Shown here piece by piece: positions 7,758 through 17,031 of a DNA stretch of 64,000 bases. A program made the translations under genes and the position numbers. How positions within the stretch are numbered: position 1 is the stretch's first letter; every line of letters starts with the position of its first letter. The notes under the pieces are model-generated. The model saw only the letters and a program-made list of their open reading frames with translations, was not told the DNA's origin and made no database searches. Origin of the DNA: Hyphobacterium sp. CCMP332 (GTDB lineage: Bacteria; Bacteroidota; Bacteroidia; Cytophagales; CCMP332); assembly GCA_014323545.1 (NCBI GenBank), contig CP058647.1:1404001-1468000 (forward strand), in the 5' to 3' direction.

Positions 7758-10700
7758 TCATTTCATTCGAATGATCAAATCGTCGGACTCTACCATTCTT
7801 CCTTCATTCAATACACATTGATCAATTATTCCCGCCTTTGGTGCGGTAATATTTGTTTCCATTTTCATGGCTTCTATCACAAATAGCGGCTGGTTTTGCT
7901 TCACTTTATCACCTGCTTTAACAAATATTTTAGAAAGCAAGCCCTGGATGGGAGCGCCTATGTCTTTTGGACCGGAAACTTTTTCATGAAATACCTTGTC
8001 CACTTTTATAGAGGTGTCTTTCACATCAATCGCCCTGCTTTGACCATTTAGCTTAAAACCTACCACTCGCATTCCATCTTCATTCGGTTCGGTGATGTAA
8101 ATAAGTTTAACAATTATTGTTTTCCCATCTGCAATCGTAATGATCGCTTCCTCATTGGGTTCCATCCCAAAGAAATAAATTGGACTTGGTACCGCACTTA
8201 CATCGCCATACTTCTGTTGAGCATCGTAAAAATCCTTGAAAACCTTAGGGTATAATTTATAAGAGATAAAATGAAGTTCATTCAGACTTTTGTCAAATTC
8301 CTTTTGAAAGGTCTTAAACTCTTTATCAAAATCAATGGGCTCAAGTTTGGCATTGGGCCTTTCCGTAAAGGGCTTCTCATCTTTGAGCACAATTTTTTGG
8401 ATTTTCTCAGGGAATCCCTGATAAGGTTGGCCAAGTTCTCCTTTAAAAAAGCTTTTGACAGAATCGGGAAAAGAGAGGTCTGCGCCCTTGTTCATCACGT
8501 CTTCAATACTCAAATTGTTGGATACCAGGTATAAGGCCATATCGCCAACAACTTTTGAAGAAGGCGTTACTTTTACAATATCACCAAAAAGCTGATTGAC
8601 TTCAGCGTACTTTTTCTTTATTTCTTCCATTCTGTGATCCAGACCTAAGGATCTGGCCTGTGGACCGAGATTGGAATATTGCCCACCGGGTATCTCATGC
8701 TCATAGACATCCGCCGTACTCGACTTTAAATCCGATTCGAATGGATGATAAATTTTTCTGATTTCTTCCCAGTAATGACTGAATTCATTGAGATTGTCAA
8801 TATTAAAATCATGATGTCTTTTATTGCCCTTTGTAGTTTCAACCATAGAATTGAAACTCGGTTGAGAGGTTAATCCCGACATGCTGGAAATGGCAACATC
8901 TACAATATCTACACCGGCATCTATAGCTTTGTGATATGTGGTCATTTGTGCACCGGAAGTATCATGGGTATGCAAATGAATCGGAATATCAACAACATTT
9001 TTTATCTCCCCTATCAGCAACTCTGCTGCATGTGGTTTTAATAATCCGGCCATGTCTTTTATTGCCAAAATATGAGCCCCGGCATCTTCCAGTGATTTCG
9101 CTAAATCAAGATAATATTTGAGATCGTATTTCTTTTTGGACTTGTCACCAACATCACCTGTATAACATATACAAGCCTCTACAAGCGCATTTGTATTATT
9201 CCGAACCGTATTGATGCTGACTTTCATGTTTTCCAGCCAGTTCAATGAGTCAAATATTCTGAATACATCAATACCGTTTTCTGCTGCTTTTTCAATGAAT
9301 TTAATCACTAAATTATCCGGATAGGCTTTGTAACCCACAGCATTGGAACCCCTGAGCAGCATTTGTAATAAAATATTGGGAATGGCCTCCCTAAATCGCT
9401 GTAATCTAATCCATGGATCTTCTTTTAAAAATCGCATGGAAACATCAAAAGTCGCACCGCCCCAAACTTCCATTGAAAATAAATTGGGATGATTTTTTGA
9501 AAAACTCTCAGCTACCGCCATCATATCTTTCGTTCTGACCCTTGTCGCCAGTAAAGATTGGTGAGCATCTCTAAATGTAGTGTCGGTATAGTGGATTTTC
9601 TTTTCTTTTTTTAACCATTCAACAAATTTGTCAGCTCCCAATTTATCCAATTGCTGTTTGGTGCCTTTTTCATGTTTGGCAAACCTGTCACAGGATGGAA
9701 TTTTTGGATTGTGGAAAGATATGACAGGGTCTTTGTACTTGACATCGGGGTTGCCATTGACCGTGGTGTCTGCAATGAATTTCAGCACCCTCGTTCCCCG
9801 ATCCAACCTATCGTTTAATTCAAATAAATCGGAGTGATCTGCTATAAAATTGACCGTTGCCTTTCCGGATTGAAAAATTTCATTTTCAATTACATTTTCG
9901 AGAAAGGGAATATTAGTTTTTACACCTCGAATTCTAAATTCCCTGAGCGTTCTACTCAACCTGGCGCAAGTCCCCTTAAAGGTCCGGCCGGATGCGGTGA
10001 CTTTGGCGAGCATGGAATCAAAAAATGGAGAAATCTTCACGCCGGGATAGGAGCTCCCTTCATCAATTCTGATACCAAATCCTCCCGCATTTCTATAGGC
10101 TATTATGGTTCCGTAATCCGGTTTAAAATTATCTTTGGGATCTTCTGTGGTTATTCGACATTGAATGGCAAATCCGTTACAGGAAATATCTGCCTGGTTC
10201 CTTATAAAAATTCCCCTGGAACTTAGTTTTTGTCCGGCAGCAATCAGTATTTGACTCCTTACGATATCAATTCCGGTGACTTCCTCAGTAACCGTATGTT
10301 CTACCTGGATTCTGGGGTTGACTTCAATAAAATATATATTTTCCTTTTTGTCTACCAGAAATTCTACCGTACCGGCATTATTATAGCCAACGGCCTGACC
10401 CAGGTTCAAGGCATAATCAAACAACTTCTCACGCGTTTCGTATTTTAATCCCGATGAAGGGGCCACTTCCACTACTTTCTGGAAACGCCTTTGAACCGAA
10501 CAATCACGCTCGTACAAATGAACTAAATTCCCGTATTTGTCACCGAGCAATTGTACCTCTATGTGTTTGGGTTGGTCTATAAACTTCTCGAGAAAAACAG
10601 TGTCATCTCCAAATGCATTTTTTGCTTCTCTTTGAGCAGAACTGAATCCGGCATTTAAATCATCTTCTGATTTACAAACACGCATTCCCCTGCCCCCACC

Positions 10701-11204
10701 TCCCGAAGCAGCTTTTAACATCACTGGGTACCCAATTCTTTTTGCTTCTTTTATGGCTGTTTCAAGACTATCAAGATCTTTTTTACTCGATTCTATCAGC
10801 GGCACTCCAATTTTTTTAGCGAGTTTTTTTGCATTGACTTTATCTCCGAGCTGATCCATGATTTCAGGATCGGGACCTACAAATATTATCCCATTGTCTC
10901 TGCAAGCTTTTGCAAATGCTACATTTTCAGATAAAAATCCATATCCCGGATGTATAGCATCTACATTGTACTTTTTGGCAACATTAATTATTTCCTCGAT
11001 GTCGAGATACGGTTTTAGTGGTTGATCATCTTCACCCACCTGGTACGCTTCATCTGCTTTATATCGGTGTAAGGAGTATCTGTCTTCAAAAGTGTAAATG
11101 GCCACCGTGGTAATCCGCATTTCTGAGGCCGCTCTTAGTACTCTGATTGCTATTTCACCGCGGTTGGCGACCAGCAACTTCTTTATTTCAAATGGTTTTT
11201 TCAT
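7758..11204 (-). CDS. pyc: Pyruvate carboxylase
   Basis: The 1,148-residue single-chain enzyme makes oxaloacetate from pyruvate, bicarbonate and ATP, refilling the TCA cycle. Domains in order are: biotin carboxylase (residues 5 to about 460; HPGYGFLSENVAFA, AASGGGGRGMR, EVNPRIQVEHTVTE), carboxyltransferase (about 540-830; FRDAHQSLLATRVRT, HLHTHDTSG with the metal-binding histidines), a PYC-specific linker, and a C-terminal biotinyl domain with EAMKMET, whose Lys1114 is the biotin site. Length and order match the single-chain alpha4 type. The leader region 11205-11319 is shared with the divergent msrB. Confidence 0.97.
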   Translation of the reverse strand: MKKPFEIKKLLVANRGEIAIRVLRAASEMRITTVAIYTFEDRYSLHRYKADEAYQVGEDDQPLKPYLDIEEIINVAKKYNVDAIHPGYGFLSENVAFAKACRDNGIIFVGPDPEIMDQLGDKVNAKKLAKKIGVPLIESSKKDLDSLETAIKEAKRIGYPVMLKAASGGGGRGMRVCKSEDDLNAGFSSAQREAKNAFGDDTVFLEKFIDQPKHIEVQLLGDKYGNLVHLYERDCSVQRRFQKVVEVAPSSGLKYETREKLFDYALNLGQAVGYNNAGTVEFLVDKKENIYFIEVNPRIQVEHTVTEEVTGIDIVRSQILIAAGQKLSSRGIFIRNQADISCNGFAIQCRITTEDPKDNFKPDYGTIIAYRNAGGFGIRIDEGSSYPGVKISPFFDSMLAKVTASGRTFKGTCARLSRTLREFRIRGVKTNIPFLENVIENEIFQSGKATVNFIADHSDLFELNDRLDRGTRVLKFIADTTVNGNPDVKYKDPVISFHNPKIPSCDRFAKHEKGTKQQLDKLGADKFVEWLKKEKKIHYTDTTFRDAHQSLLATRVRTKDMMAVAESFSKNHPNLFSMEVWGGATFDVSMRFLKEDPWIRLQRFREAIPNILLQMLLRGSNAVGYKAYPDNLVIKFIEKAAENGIDVFRIFDSLNWLENMKVSINTVRNNTNALVEACICYTGDVGDKSKKKYDLKYYLDLAKSLEDAGAHILAIKDMAGLLKPHAAELLIGEIKNVVDIPIHLHTHDTSGAQMTTYHKAIDAGVDIVDVAISSMSGLTSQPSFNSMVETTKGNKRHHDFNIDNLNEFSHYWEEIRKIYHPFESDLKSSTADVYEHEIPGGQYSNLGPQARSLGLDHRMEEIKKKYAEVNQLFGDIVKVTPSSKVVGDMALYLVSNNLSIEDVMNKGADLSFPDSVKSFFKGELGQPYQGFPEKIQKIVLKDEKPFTERPNAKLEPIDFDKEFKTFQKEFDKSLNELHFISYKLYPKVFKDFYDAQQKYGDVSAVPSPIYFFGMEPNEEAIITIADGKTIIVKLIYITEPNEDGMRVVGFKLNGQSRAIDVKDTSIKVDKVFHEKVSGPKDIGAPIQGLLSKIFVKAGDKVKQNQPLFVIEAMKMETNITAPKAGIIDQCVLNEGRMVESDDLIIRMK

Positions 11205-11319
11205 AGTTGTGATTCCTCAACAATATCTTTAAAAAATATCGTAAAGCCAACACTTTGTCATTTTGCTTTACAATATATTAGCCCTTAAAACACATTGATA
11301 TATTGACCGTTCATATATT

Positions 11320-11817
11320 ATGAAAACATCAACATTAATTTTATTAAGTATTCTGTTTCTTTCTAATATTTCCTGTGCACAGAATTCTGAACCTGTACTG
11401 AATGTAAAATCAGATGTGGTAAAAATTGAAAAGTCCGATGAGGAGTGGAAGAAAATACTTAGTGCCGAGCAATACGAAGTATTGAGGGAAGAAGGCACAG
11501 AAAGAGCTTTCTCCGGCGCATTATGGAACAATACCGAAGAAGGTACCTATGTGTGTGCAGCATGTGGATTACCTCTTTTTGCTTCAGAGTCTAAATTTAA
11601 ATCAGGAACCGGCTGGCCGAGCTTCTGGGAACCAATTACAAAACAAAACGTGGGAAGCAAGGAAGACAACAAATACGGTTGGAATAGAGTAGAGGTTCAC
11701 TGTGCAAGATGTGGCGGGCACCTTGGTCACGTTTTTGAAGACGGTCCAAAGCCTACCGGACTGAGGTATTGTATCAATTCCGTGAGTCTGGCTTTTGAGA
11801 AAAAGGATTCCGAATAA
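11320..11817 (+). CDS. msrB: Peptide-methionine (R)-S-oxide reductase, exported
   Basis: The 165-residue protein has an N-terminal signal ending in ISC at residue 19, so it is probably a lipoprotein or periplasmic. The MsrB domain (about residues 40-160) has both zinc Cys pairs (CAACG and CARCG), the [13 protein letters not shown] motif, [10 protein letters not shown], and the catalytic Cys151 in RYCINS. It reduces methionine-R-sulfoxide in proteins, here most likely envelope proteins. It is divergent from pyc. It fits with KatG, OxyR and SOD in the window as oxidative-damage defence, though not in one operon. Confidence 0.95.
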   Translation: MKTSTLILLSILFLSNISCAQNSEPVLNVKSDVVKIEKSDEEWKKILSAEQYEVLREEGTERAFSGALWNNTEEGTYVCAACGLPLFASESKFKSGTGWPSFWEPITKQNVGSKEDNKYGWNRVEVHCARCGGHLGHVFEDGPKPTGLRYCINSVSLAFEKKDSE

Positions 11818-11827
11818 ATTTTAAATT

Positions 11828-12769
11828 CTATTCAATTTTAGATATAAAAGGAGATAATTCCTTTAGGTATTGTTTTGGATTATCAGTCATGCTTGAATGA
11901 CCGGCGTTTTTAATGATTGCCATTTCCGAACCGGGTACCAGCGATTGAAAATATCGAACGGTTGAACTTCTTGCTTCATCAAATTCTCCTGCTATAAAAA
12001 GTGTTGGTATCTTAATCCTGGAAAGATTTTGATGATTATCGTAGTTTTTTAGCGTTCCAAGAGCCGTGAATTCGCTGGGCCCCCACATGTATTTATAAAT
12101 AAATTTGTTGGATTCAGCTTTCCCGTCGTCCAGGGGATGCAGTGGCCAGGGATTTCTTCTGCCAAATTTAGACCAGTAAACACTGTCTGCGAATCTGTAT
12201 TCCGGGGTATCAAAATTTTCACTCATTTCGGCCTCGCTGATTATTCCCTGTATAGAGTCACTCAAGCTGCTGATTAGAATATCCGCATCTTTTTCCCAGA
12301 GTTCGGTACTAAAATATGGCCCGCTAAATATTAATCCTTTGATTCCTTCGGGATGTTTAAGGTAATATTCGAGCGCCAATGCGGAGCCCCATGACTGGCC
12401 GAGCAAATAAAAATTCTCCAGCCCAATTTCATCTTTTACTAATTTGACCTGGCTTATGAAATTATCTATTTGCAACAATGAAGTATCCTGATGATGATCT
12501 GATTTTCCGCTTCCCAATTGATCAAACAAGATCAAAGGCCGTTCTTCTGAAATCGGAGAAAGAGGATAGAAATACCTACTTTTCCCTCCCGGGCCACCGT
12601 GTAATGCGAGAATGGGTGTTTCAGAACCACTACCAATAATTCGGAACCAGATTTTACCATTATCTGTAATTATGTAGTTTTCCTCTTCATTTAGGACATG
12701 TGGATTATTACAATACGTAAATGATGCAATCAATATTAAAATCGATATTATTGATACTTGCATTTTCAT
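11828..12769 (-). CDS. Proline iminopeptidase-like alpha/beta hydrolase (S33), exported
   Basis: I start this at the ATG at 12769, where a signal peptide begins (MKMQVSIISILILIASFTYC); the frame extends 18 codons further upstream without sense. The protein is about 313 residues. It shows LALHGGPGGKS (oxyanion loop of prolyl iminopeptidases), nucleophile elbow GQSWGS, a late Asp in AGEFDEA, and catalytic His in NAGHSSM. These give the Ser-Asp-His triad of peptidase family S33. The Cys at the end of the signal suggests, but does not prove, a lipoprotein. Its 3' end lies 10 bases from the end of msrB, convergent. Confidence 0.87.
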   Translation of the reverse strand: MKMQVSIISILILIASFTYCNNPHVLNEEENYIITDNGKIWFRIIGSGSETPILALHGGPGGKSRYFYPLSPISEERPLILFDQLGSGKSDHHQDTSLLQIDNFISQVKLVKDEIGLENFYLLGQSWGSALALEYYLKHPEGIKGLIFSGPYFSTELWEKDADILISSLSDSIQGIISEAEMSENFDTPEYRFADSVYWSKFGRRNPWPLHPLDDGKAESNKFIYKYMWGPSEFTALGTLKNYDNHQNLSRIKIPTLFIAGEFDEARSSTVRYFQSLVPGSEMAIIKNAGHSSMTDNPKQYLKELSPFISKIE

Positions 12770-12862
12770 TTTTTCATATTTAATGTTTTGCAAAACCAGT
12801 TTTAATACTAAGTATTTTAGCACAGATGAAATTGATCGGTCAAATATTATTTTTCTCTTTCA

Positions 12863-14095
12863 TTGAACAATGTTGATTTCGACATTATTGTAATAGGCGG
12901 CGGTGCCGCCGGATTTTTTGCCGCAATTCATGCTGCCGATAATGGCCATAGTGTATGCATCCTTGAAAAAACACAAAAGCTTTTATCCAAAGTAAAGGTA
13001 AGCGGAGGAGGCCGATGCAATGTCATGCACGATTTGGACTATCCATCTCAATTGGTCAATTATTATCCCAGGGGCGGTAAAAATCTAAAAAAGTCATTTG
13101 AAATATTCGGTCCCAAAGAAACGCGTGATTGGTTTGAGAAAAGAGGTCTGAAGTTGAAAACTGAAGAAGACGGCAGAGTATTTCCAATTACAGATGATTC
13201 TCAAACGGTTATTGACTTACTTCTAAATGAAGCTCAAAATAGGAATGTAGAAATCCGAAAAGGCGTAGAAATTATTAACATTAAAAAGGATAGCCAACTT
13301 TTTGTGCTCGATTCCAAAACCGGAGAAAAATATTTCGCTAAAAAAGTCATCATCTCAAGTGGCGGAAATAATAAATCATCTGCCTACGATTGGATCAGAA
13401 AACTGGATATTAACATTGCAAAACCCATTCCTTCGCTGTTTACATTTAATGTCCCACAGTCCGACATGAAAGATCTTATGGGCTTATCGGTTAAAAAGGG
13501 ATCTGTGCAGGTGCCGGGCACAAAATGGAAAATGGAAGGTGCCATATTAATTACGCACTGGGGCTTTAGCGCACCGGCTGTCATCAAATTATCGGCCTGG
13601 GCAGCCATTGATTTTTTTAAGAAAAATTACCATTTTCCAATATTGATCAATTGGACGCCTTACGGTGAGGAGGAGATAAGATTAAAGCTCGCCGAATTCA
13701 GAGACAATCATCCTAAAAAAGCTGTACAGGCTAATCCTCTTTTTGGCTTGCCTTCAAGACTTTGGATCAGGCTTTGTGAGAATGCAGAAATAAATTCGAA
13801 GCAACATTATGCAGACCTCCCCAAAAAAGTATTCAATCGTTTTATCGAAATGATCATTCGATCTTCTTTTGATGTCAAAGGCAAAACTACATTTAAAGAG
13901 GAATTTGTGACCTGTGGTGGTGTAGAACTCTCGGAAGTGGATTTAAAAAGTTATGAATCCAAAAAAATACCGGGGCTTTATTTTGCAGGAGAAGTATTAA
14001 ATGTGGATGGTATTACCGGAGGATTTAATTTCCAGCATGCATGGACAAGTGGCTATCTCGCCGGAAAATCTGCTTCGATTAGTATCGATAAATAA
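12863..14095 (+). CDS. HI0933/YhiN-family FAD-dependent oxidoreductase
   Basis: The 410-residue flavoprotein starts at a TTG codon: no ATG or GTG lies between the upstream stop at 12833 and the Rossmann motif, which begins only six residues in (DIIVIGGGAAGFFAA). Other family marks are KVSGGGRCNVMHD, RVFPITDDSQTV, and the C-terminal FVTCGGVELSEVDL and AGEVLNVDGITGGFNFQHAW segments. Members are predicted flavin oxidoreductases; physiological substrate is unknown. The 3' end overlaps the converging lipoprotein gene by 17 bases. A shared divergent promoter region with the S33 hydrolase lies at 12770-12862. Confidence 0.92.
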   Translation: MNNVDFDIIVIGGGAAGFFAAIHAADNGHSVCILEKTQKLLSKVKVSGGGRCNVMHDLDYPSQLVNYYPRGGKNLKKSFEIFGPKETRDWFEKRGLKLKTEEDGRVFPITDDSQTVIDLLLNEAQNRNVEIRKGVEIINIKKDSQLFVLDSKTGEKYFAKKVIISSGGNNKSSAYDWIRKLDINIAKPIPSLFTFNVPQSDMKDLMGLSVKKGSVQVPGTKWKMEGAILITHWGFSAPAVIKLSAWAAIDFFKKNYHFPILINWTPYGEEEIRLKLAEFRDNHPKKAVQANPLFGLPSRLWIRLCENAEINSKQHYADLPKKVFNRFIEMIIRSSFDVKGKTTFKEEFVTCGGVELSEVDLKSYESKKIPGLYFAGEVLNVDGITGGFNFQHAWTSGYLAGKSASISIDK

Positions 14096-14558
14096 GCGTG
14101 GTATCGCTTACAATCAATATTAAGCTATCCACACCGGGTTGTTTCAAAGGACATAAATCAAATGATTTTTTCTTGACGAAATAAGCAAGACAAATTTCAG
14201 CATTATGAAAATCAAATTTCAATTTACGCGTCGGTGGATTATTTTTATATAAAGATCCGGAGTCAAGCAATGTCAGCCGCCATGTAGAACCGTCACATCC
14301 ACTTGCACCATATTCAATTTCCATACAATTGTCTACAATGCCCAAATTCAATACAGACAATTGATCGTTTGATGCCGTATCAAAACGCAATGGATCAATT
14401 AGCACCTTTTCTGTACACATTGGATTGATCGAATCGCTGCAATAAAATTTTTCGATATTATCTACCGGATTCTGTGATGCGGCAGAATCATCATTATTGC
14501 ATGAAAGCAAGGCTATTGAAACAATGATACCAAGAACAGATTTAATCAAAATATCCAA
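14079..14558 (-). CDS. Cysteine-rich lipoprotein of unknown function
   Basis: The 159-residue protein has a lipoprotein signal with lipobox ALLSC near residue 20, followed by an Asn/Asp/Ser-rich linker. The mature part has six further Cys (in FYC, MCT, DNC, SGC, EIC and DLC contexts), suggesting three disulfides outside the cytoplasm. The second half alternates polar and hydrophobic residues (TWRLTLLDSG, RKLKFDFHNAE), suggesting a beta-sandwich. I recognise no family. It is 8 bases downstream of the VOC gene stop on the same strand, so the two may be co-transcribed. Confidence 0.75.
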   Translation of the reverse strand: MDILIKSVLGIIVSIALLSCNNDDSAASQNPVDNIEKFYCSDSINPMCTEKVLIDPLRFDTASNDQLSVLNLGIVDNCMEIEYGASGCDGSTWRLTLLDSGSLYKNNPPTRKLKFDFHNAEICLAYFVKKKSFDLCPLKQPGVDSLILIVSDTTLIYRY

Positions 14559-14566
14559 TTCCGTAT

Positions 14567-14950
14567 TTATTTATTGGAATGAAAGGCTACTCTGTTACCT
14601 TCCGAATCCTGAAAAAGGGCCATATAACCATGTTCTCCTTCCCCTATGGCTGTTTTGGGCATATAGATTTTCCCACCGGCTTTTTCAACTCTGGACAAAG
14701 CATCAGTAAGATCTTCTCCTGCGTTCAGGTAAACCAAGGCACCTTTTTCAGAAGGTTCATATCCCGGGCCGGACATAATGGCTCCGCCAACGGCATCCGC
14801 TTCTATTTCAGATGGGAAAAAAGCCATTTTATGCTCAGGGCTTCCTATATCAAAATCCTGCATTTTTGCGTCCAGGACCGTTTCATAAAATTTTTTACCT
14901 CTTTCGAAATCGGCGACCGGAATTTCAAACCAACTAATTGCATTTTTCAT
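14567..14950 (-). CDS. VOC (glyoxalase/bleomycin resistance) family protein
   Basis: The 127-residue protein begins AISWFEIPVADFERGKKFYE, the usual start of VOC domains, and ends with ALFQDSEGNRVAFHS. It has one complete beta-alpha-beta-beta-beta pair with candidate metal ligands His and Glu. Such proteins act as dioxygenases, isomerases or binding proteins; the substrate is unknown. An equally long open frame on the other strand (14579-14962) is an antisense shadow. Confidence 0.88.
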   Translation of the reverse strand: MKNAISWFEIPVADFERGKKFYETVLDAKMQDFDIGSPEHKMAFFPSEIEADAVGGAIMSGPGYEPSEKGALVYLNAGEDLTDALSRVEKAGGKIYMPKTAIGEGEHGYMALFQDSEGNRVAFHSNK

Positions 14951-15030
14951 GATTTAAAGTGATTAATTATCTATTGAAAATAATAAAAAATCAATGTATT
15001 GAAATTAATTTTTGATGAGTGGCGCGTACA

Positions 15031-16512
15031 TCACTCAATTATAAAGTCAGGTCTTTTTATATTACTAAAACATTCAGGTTTAGGTAATTTCTCAGGATTG
15101 TTAAAAAATTCATTGGCTGATTCCATGCCACAGGGATTGCTCCAATAAGTAGTTGGACTATGCTGCCAACCTTTAAAAATAATATGATGTGCATTTTCCA
15201 AATTACTCAACATGGCATTCGCCCACTTATAGGGGGTAAACGTATCGTACTCACCGCTAATCAACAAAGCTGGTATATTACTTTTTATGGATTCATTTTC
15301 CTTATTACTGGCTTCATTAACATTCCAAATTTTACAAAGCTCCCTGCTGTACAATAGAGTTGACTCGCCTTGAAGAAAAGGAAAAGTCCTGCTTGCCTGT
15401 TTTTCATCTTCAGCACCAATGAATGAAGTTTCTTCTGAACACCATACCGATAAGCGCATTCCCAAACCATGTCCTAGAGGTCTACCCTGAGCTAAGGAAA
15501 TAATTTGTGCCTCAATAACTTCATAGTTTCCCTCTAAAATTTGATTGATAATTAAAGGTGCTTTTAAAATTTGAGAGGTATTCAAATCTGCAATGAAATA
15601 GAAAAGATCAGCGCCTTGAACAAAATATTTTTGCGCTTTACCTTTTGCGCGCACTTTAATATTGAGTTCAATGGGAGTTTCGTTACAATAATTGATAAAG
15701 TCATAAAATCTTTCTTCCAGCCTGGGATAATTTAAATTGCACAATGAATCAGAACGACAATCATTAAAAAGCTTATCGTATACAATTTTTATATTTTCAG
15801 CGCTTGATAAATCATAATTTGCTTCTAATGGCAGTGGAGAATCCATGACAACGCTTCGCAATCCCTCCGGATAATCACGCATTATAATTTGTGCGATTTT
15901 CGTCCCGTAAGAAATTGTAAGAAGATTGTATTCTTCAATTCCCAAATGCTTTCTAAGAGCCTGTATATCAGCTGCTGTTTCAAGACTATTATACCCGTTC
16001 AAATCAATATCTTTTTTGATTAGATTTTGCCTGCATTTTGCCACGGCATTTTCTACAATGTCAAAATTTTCTTTATGCATTAGTCTTAATAATTCCGCCT
16101 GGTTAAATGCTTTTCCCAGATCCGGACAAGCCAAATTTGGTTTTGCATACTGAGTCCCTCTTTGTTCAAAGAGAATAAAATCACGATCGTCTAGGTATCT
16201 ATAGTAATTCATGTACGGAACGGCGCTCATTATCGAAGAACCCGGCCCCCCAACCAAGTAAATTATGGGATCCTTTTTTGGATTAGAAGAGCGGCTTTTA
16301 AAAATGTAAACAGGTAGTTCAATCAATTTGGAATCTGGATTTGAGCGATTCTCAGGCACCCTTAAATAACCAAATTCATACTTTTGACCTTCTTTTACCT
16401 TGTGAAGTGATTTTGCATCTCTGACAAATGAAGATCTTGTTTCTCTGGTTTTTACTTGAGAAACTGCTATTTCTGAAAAGACAAGAAATAATAGGAGTAA
16501 CTGGATATTCAT
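15031..16512 (-). CDS. Exported alpha/beta hydrolase, tripeptidyl-aminopeptidase-like (S33)
   Basis: The 493-residue protein starts with a signal peptide (about 19 residues, ending AVSQ). It has the TAP-type layout: oxyanion region YLVGGPGSS, nucleophile elbow TISYGT, a long helical cap in the middle, then the C-terminal TAP-like segment with Asp in ISGEYDTFTP and His in KGWQHSPTT. Together these give a Ser-Asp-His triad. It probably cleaves short peptides or esters in the periplasm. It lies 6 bases downstream of the small secreted protein gene on the same strand, so the two are likely one transcript. Confidence 0.88.
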   Translation of the reverse strand: MNIQLLLLFLVFSEIAVSQVKTRETRSSFVRDAKSLHKVKEGQKYEFGYLRVPENRSNPDSKLIELPVYIFKSRSSNPKKDPIIYLVGGPGSSIMSAVPYMNYYRYLDDRDFILFEQRGTQYAKPNLACPDLGKAFNQAELLRLMHKENFDIVENAVAKCRQNLIKKDIDLNGYNSLETAADIQALRKHLGIEEYNLLTISYGTKIAQIIMRDYPEGLRSVVMDSPLPLEANYDLSSAENIKIVYDKLFNDCRSDSLCNLNYPRLEERFYDFINYCNETPIELNIKVRAKGKAQKYFVQGADLFYFIADLNTSQILKAPLIINQILEGNYEVIEAQIISLAQGRPLGHGLGMRLSVWCSEETSFIGAEDEKQASRTFPFLQGESTLLYSRELCKIWNVNEASNKENESIKSNIPALLISGEYDTFTPYKWANAMLSNLENAHHIIFKGWQHSPTTYWSNPCGMESANEFFNNPEKLPKPECFSNIKRPDFIIE

Positions 16513-16518
16513 AATTTT

Positions 16519-16914
16519 TTACTTTCTTCTTTCTGCAGTCCAAACTGCCAAAAAATCTCTTTCTAGAGCATGAGTGCTTCCATATAATATTCCTTCCTTA
16601 TAATAGAAACTTGTGTTGTAAATACCACTATTATCGCCTGAAACCAGTGCTGCATAAAGCAAATTTGTTTGAGTATTGATCTGAGCGTTTTTCATTGATA
16701 CTCCTTCTCTATAAAAGGTACCTTCCATTTTCATGTTTGTTGCTCTGGTAATTTTCATCTGAGCGAAATTATTATCTGTTTTATCGTAAGGGCTCATATC
16801 AAGAATCCATTCTCCAATTAAAACATCTGGATTAATGGAGTTGCTATTCTGTGCATTTAAGGTTTGAGATGCGAATAGAATTAGAATTAGCATTAAAAAT
16901 TTTATGATTTTCAT
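16519..16914 (-). CDS. Small secreted protein of unknown function
   Basis: The 131-residue protein has a clear signal peptide ending LNAQN (residues 1-21). The mature part opens with LIGEWILDMSPYDKTD, similar in feel to lipocalin-like domains that begin with a G-x-W motif, and continues with alternating strands. The family is not recognised with certainty. It is followed 6 bases later by the exported S33 hydrolase. Upstream (16963-16987) is an imperfect palindrome that could be an operator, and next to it lies a membrane-bound AraC-type regulator gene. Confidence 0.75.
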   Translation of the reverse strand: MKIIKFLMLILILFASQTLNAQNSNSINPDVLIGEWILDMSPYDKTDNNFAQMKITRATNMKMEGTFYREGVSMKNAQINTQTNLLYAALVSGDNSGIYNTSFYYKEGILYGSTHALERDFLAVWTAERRK

Positions 16915-16962
16915 TGTTGAAATAATTTAGTGAGGCACTAAACTAAATTGATAAGCTAGTCA

Positions 16963-16987
16963 TGTCGTTTCAATTCGCGAAATGACA
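16963..16987. promoter_or_regulatory. Imperfect palindrome, possible operator
   Basis: The arms TGTCGTTTC (16963-16971) and GAAATGACA (16979-16987) pair at eight of nine positions around a 7-base spacer. It sits about 50 bases upstream of the small secreted protein gene and just past the end of the AraC-type regulator gene. That placement fits a regulator site; it lacks a T-run and so does not look like a terminator on either strand. Confidence 0.35.
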
Positions 16988-17031
16988 CCTATTGTGTAGA
17001 AAAAAGAGGGTTCAATTTTCCAATTGACACA

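Noticed and set aside
14579-14962. A 127-codon plus-strand frame opposite the VOC gene
   Set aside because: The minus-strand frame has clear VOC motifs; the opposite frame has no recognisable pattern and no start signals.
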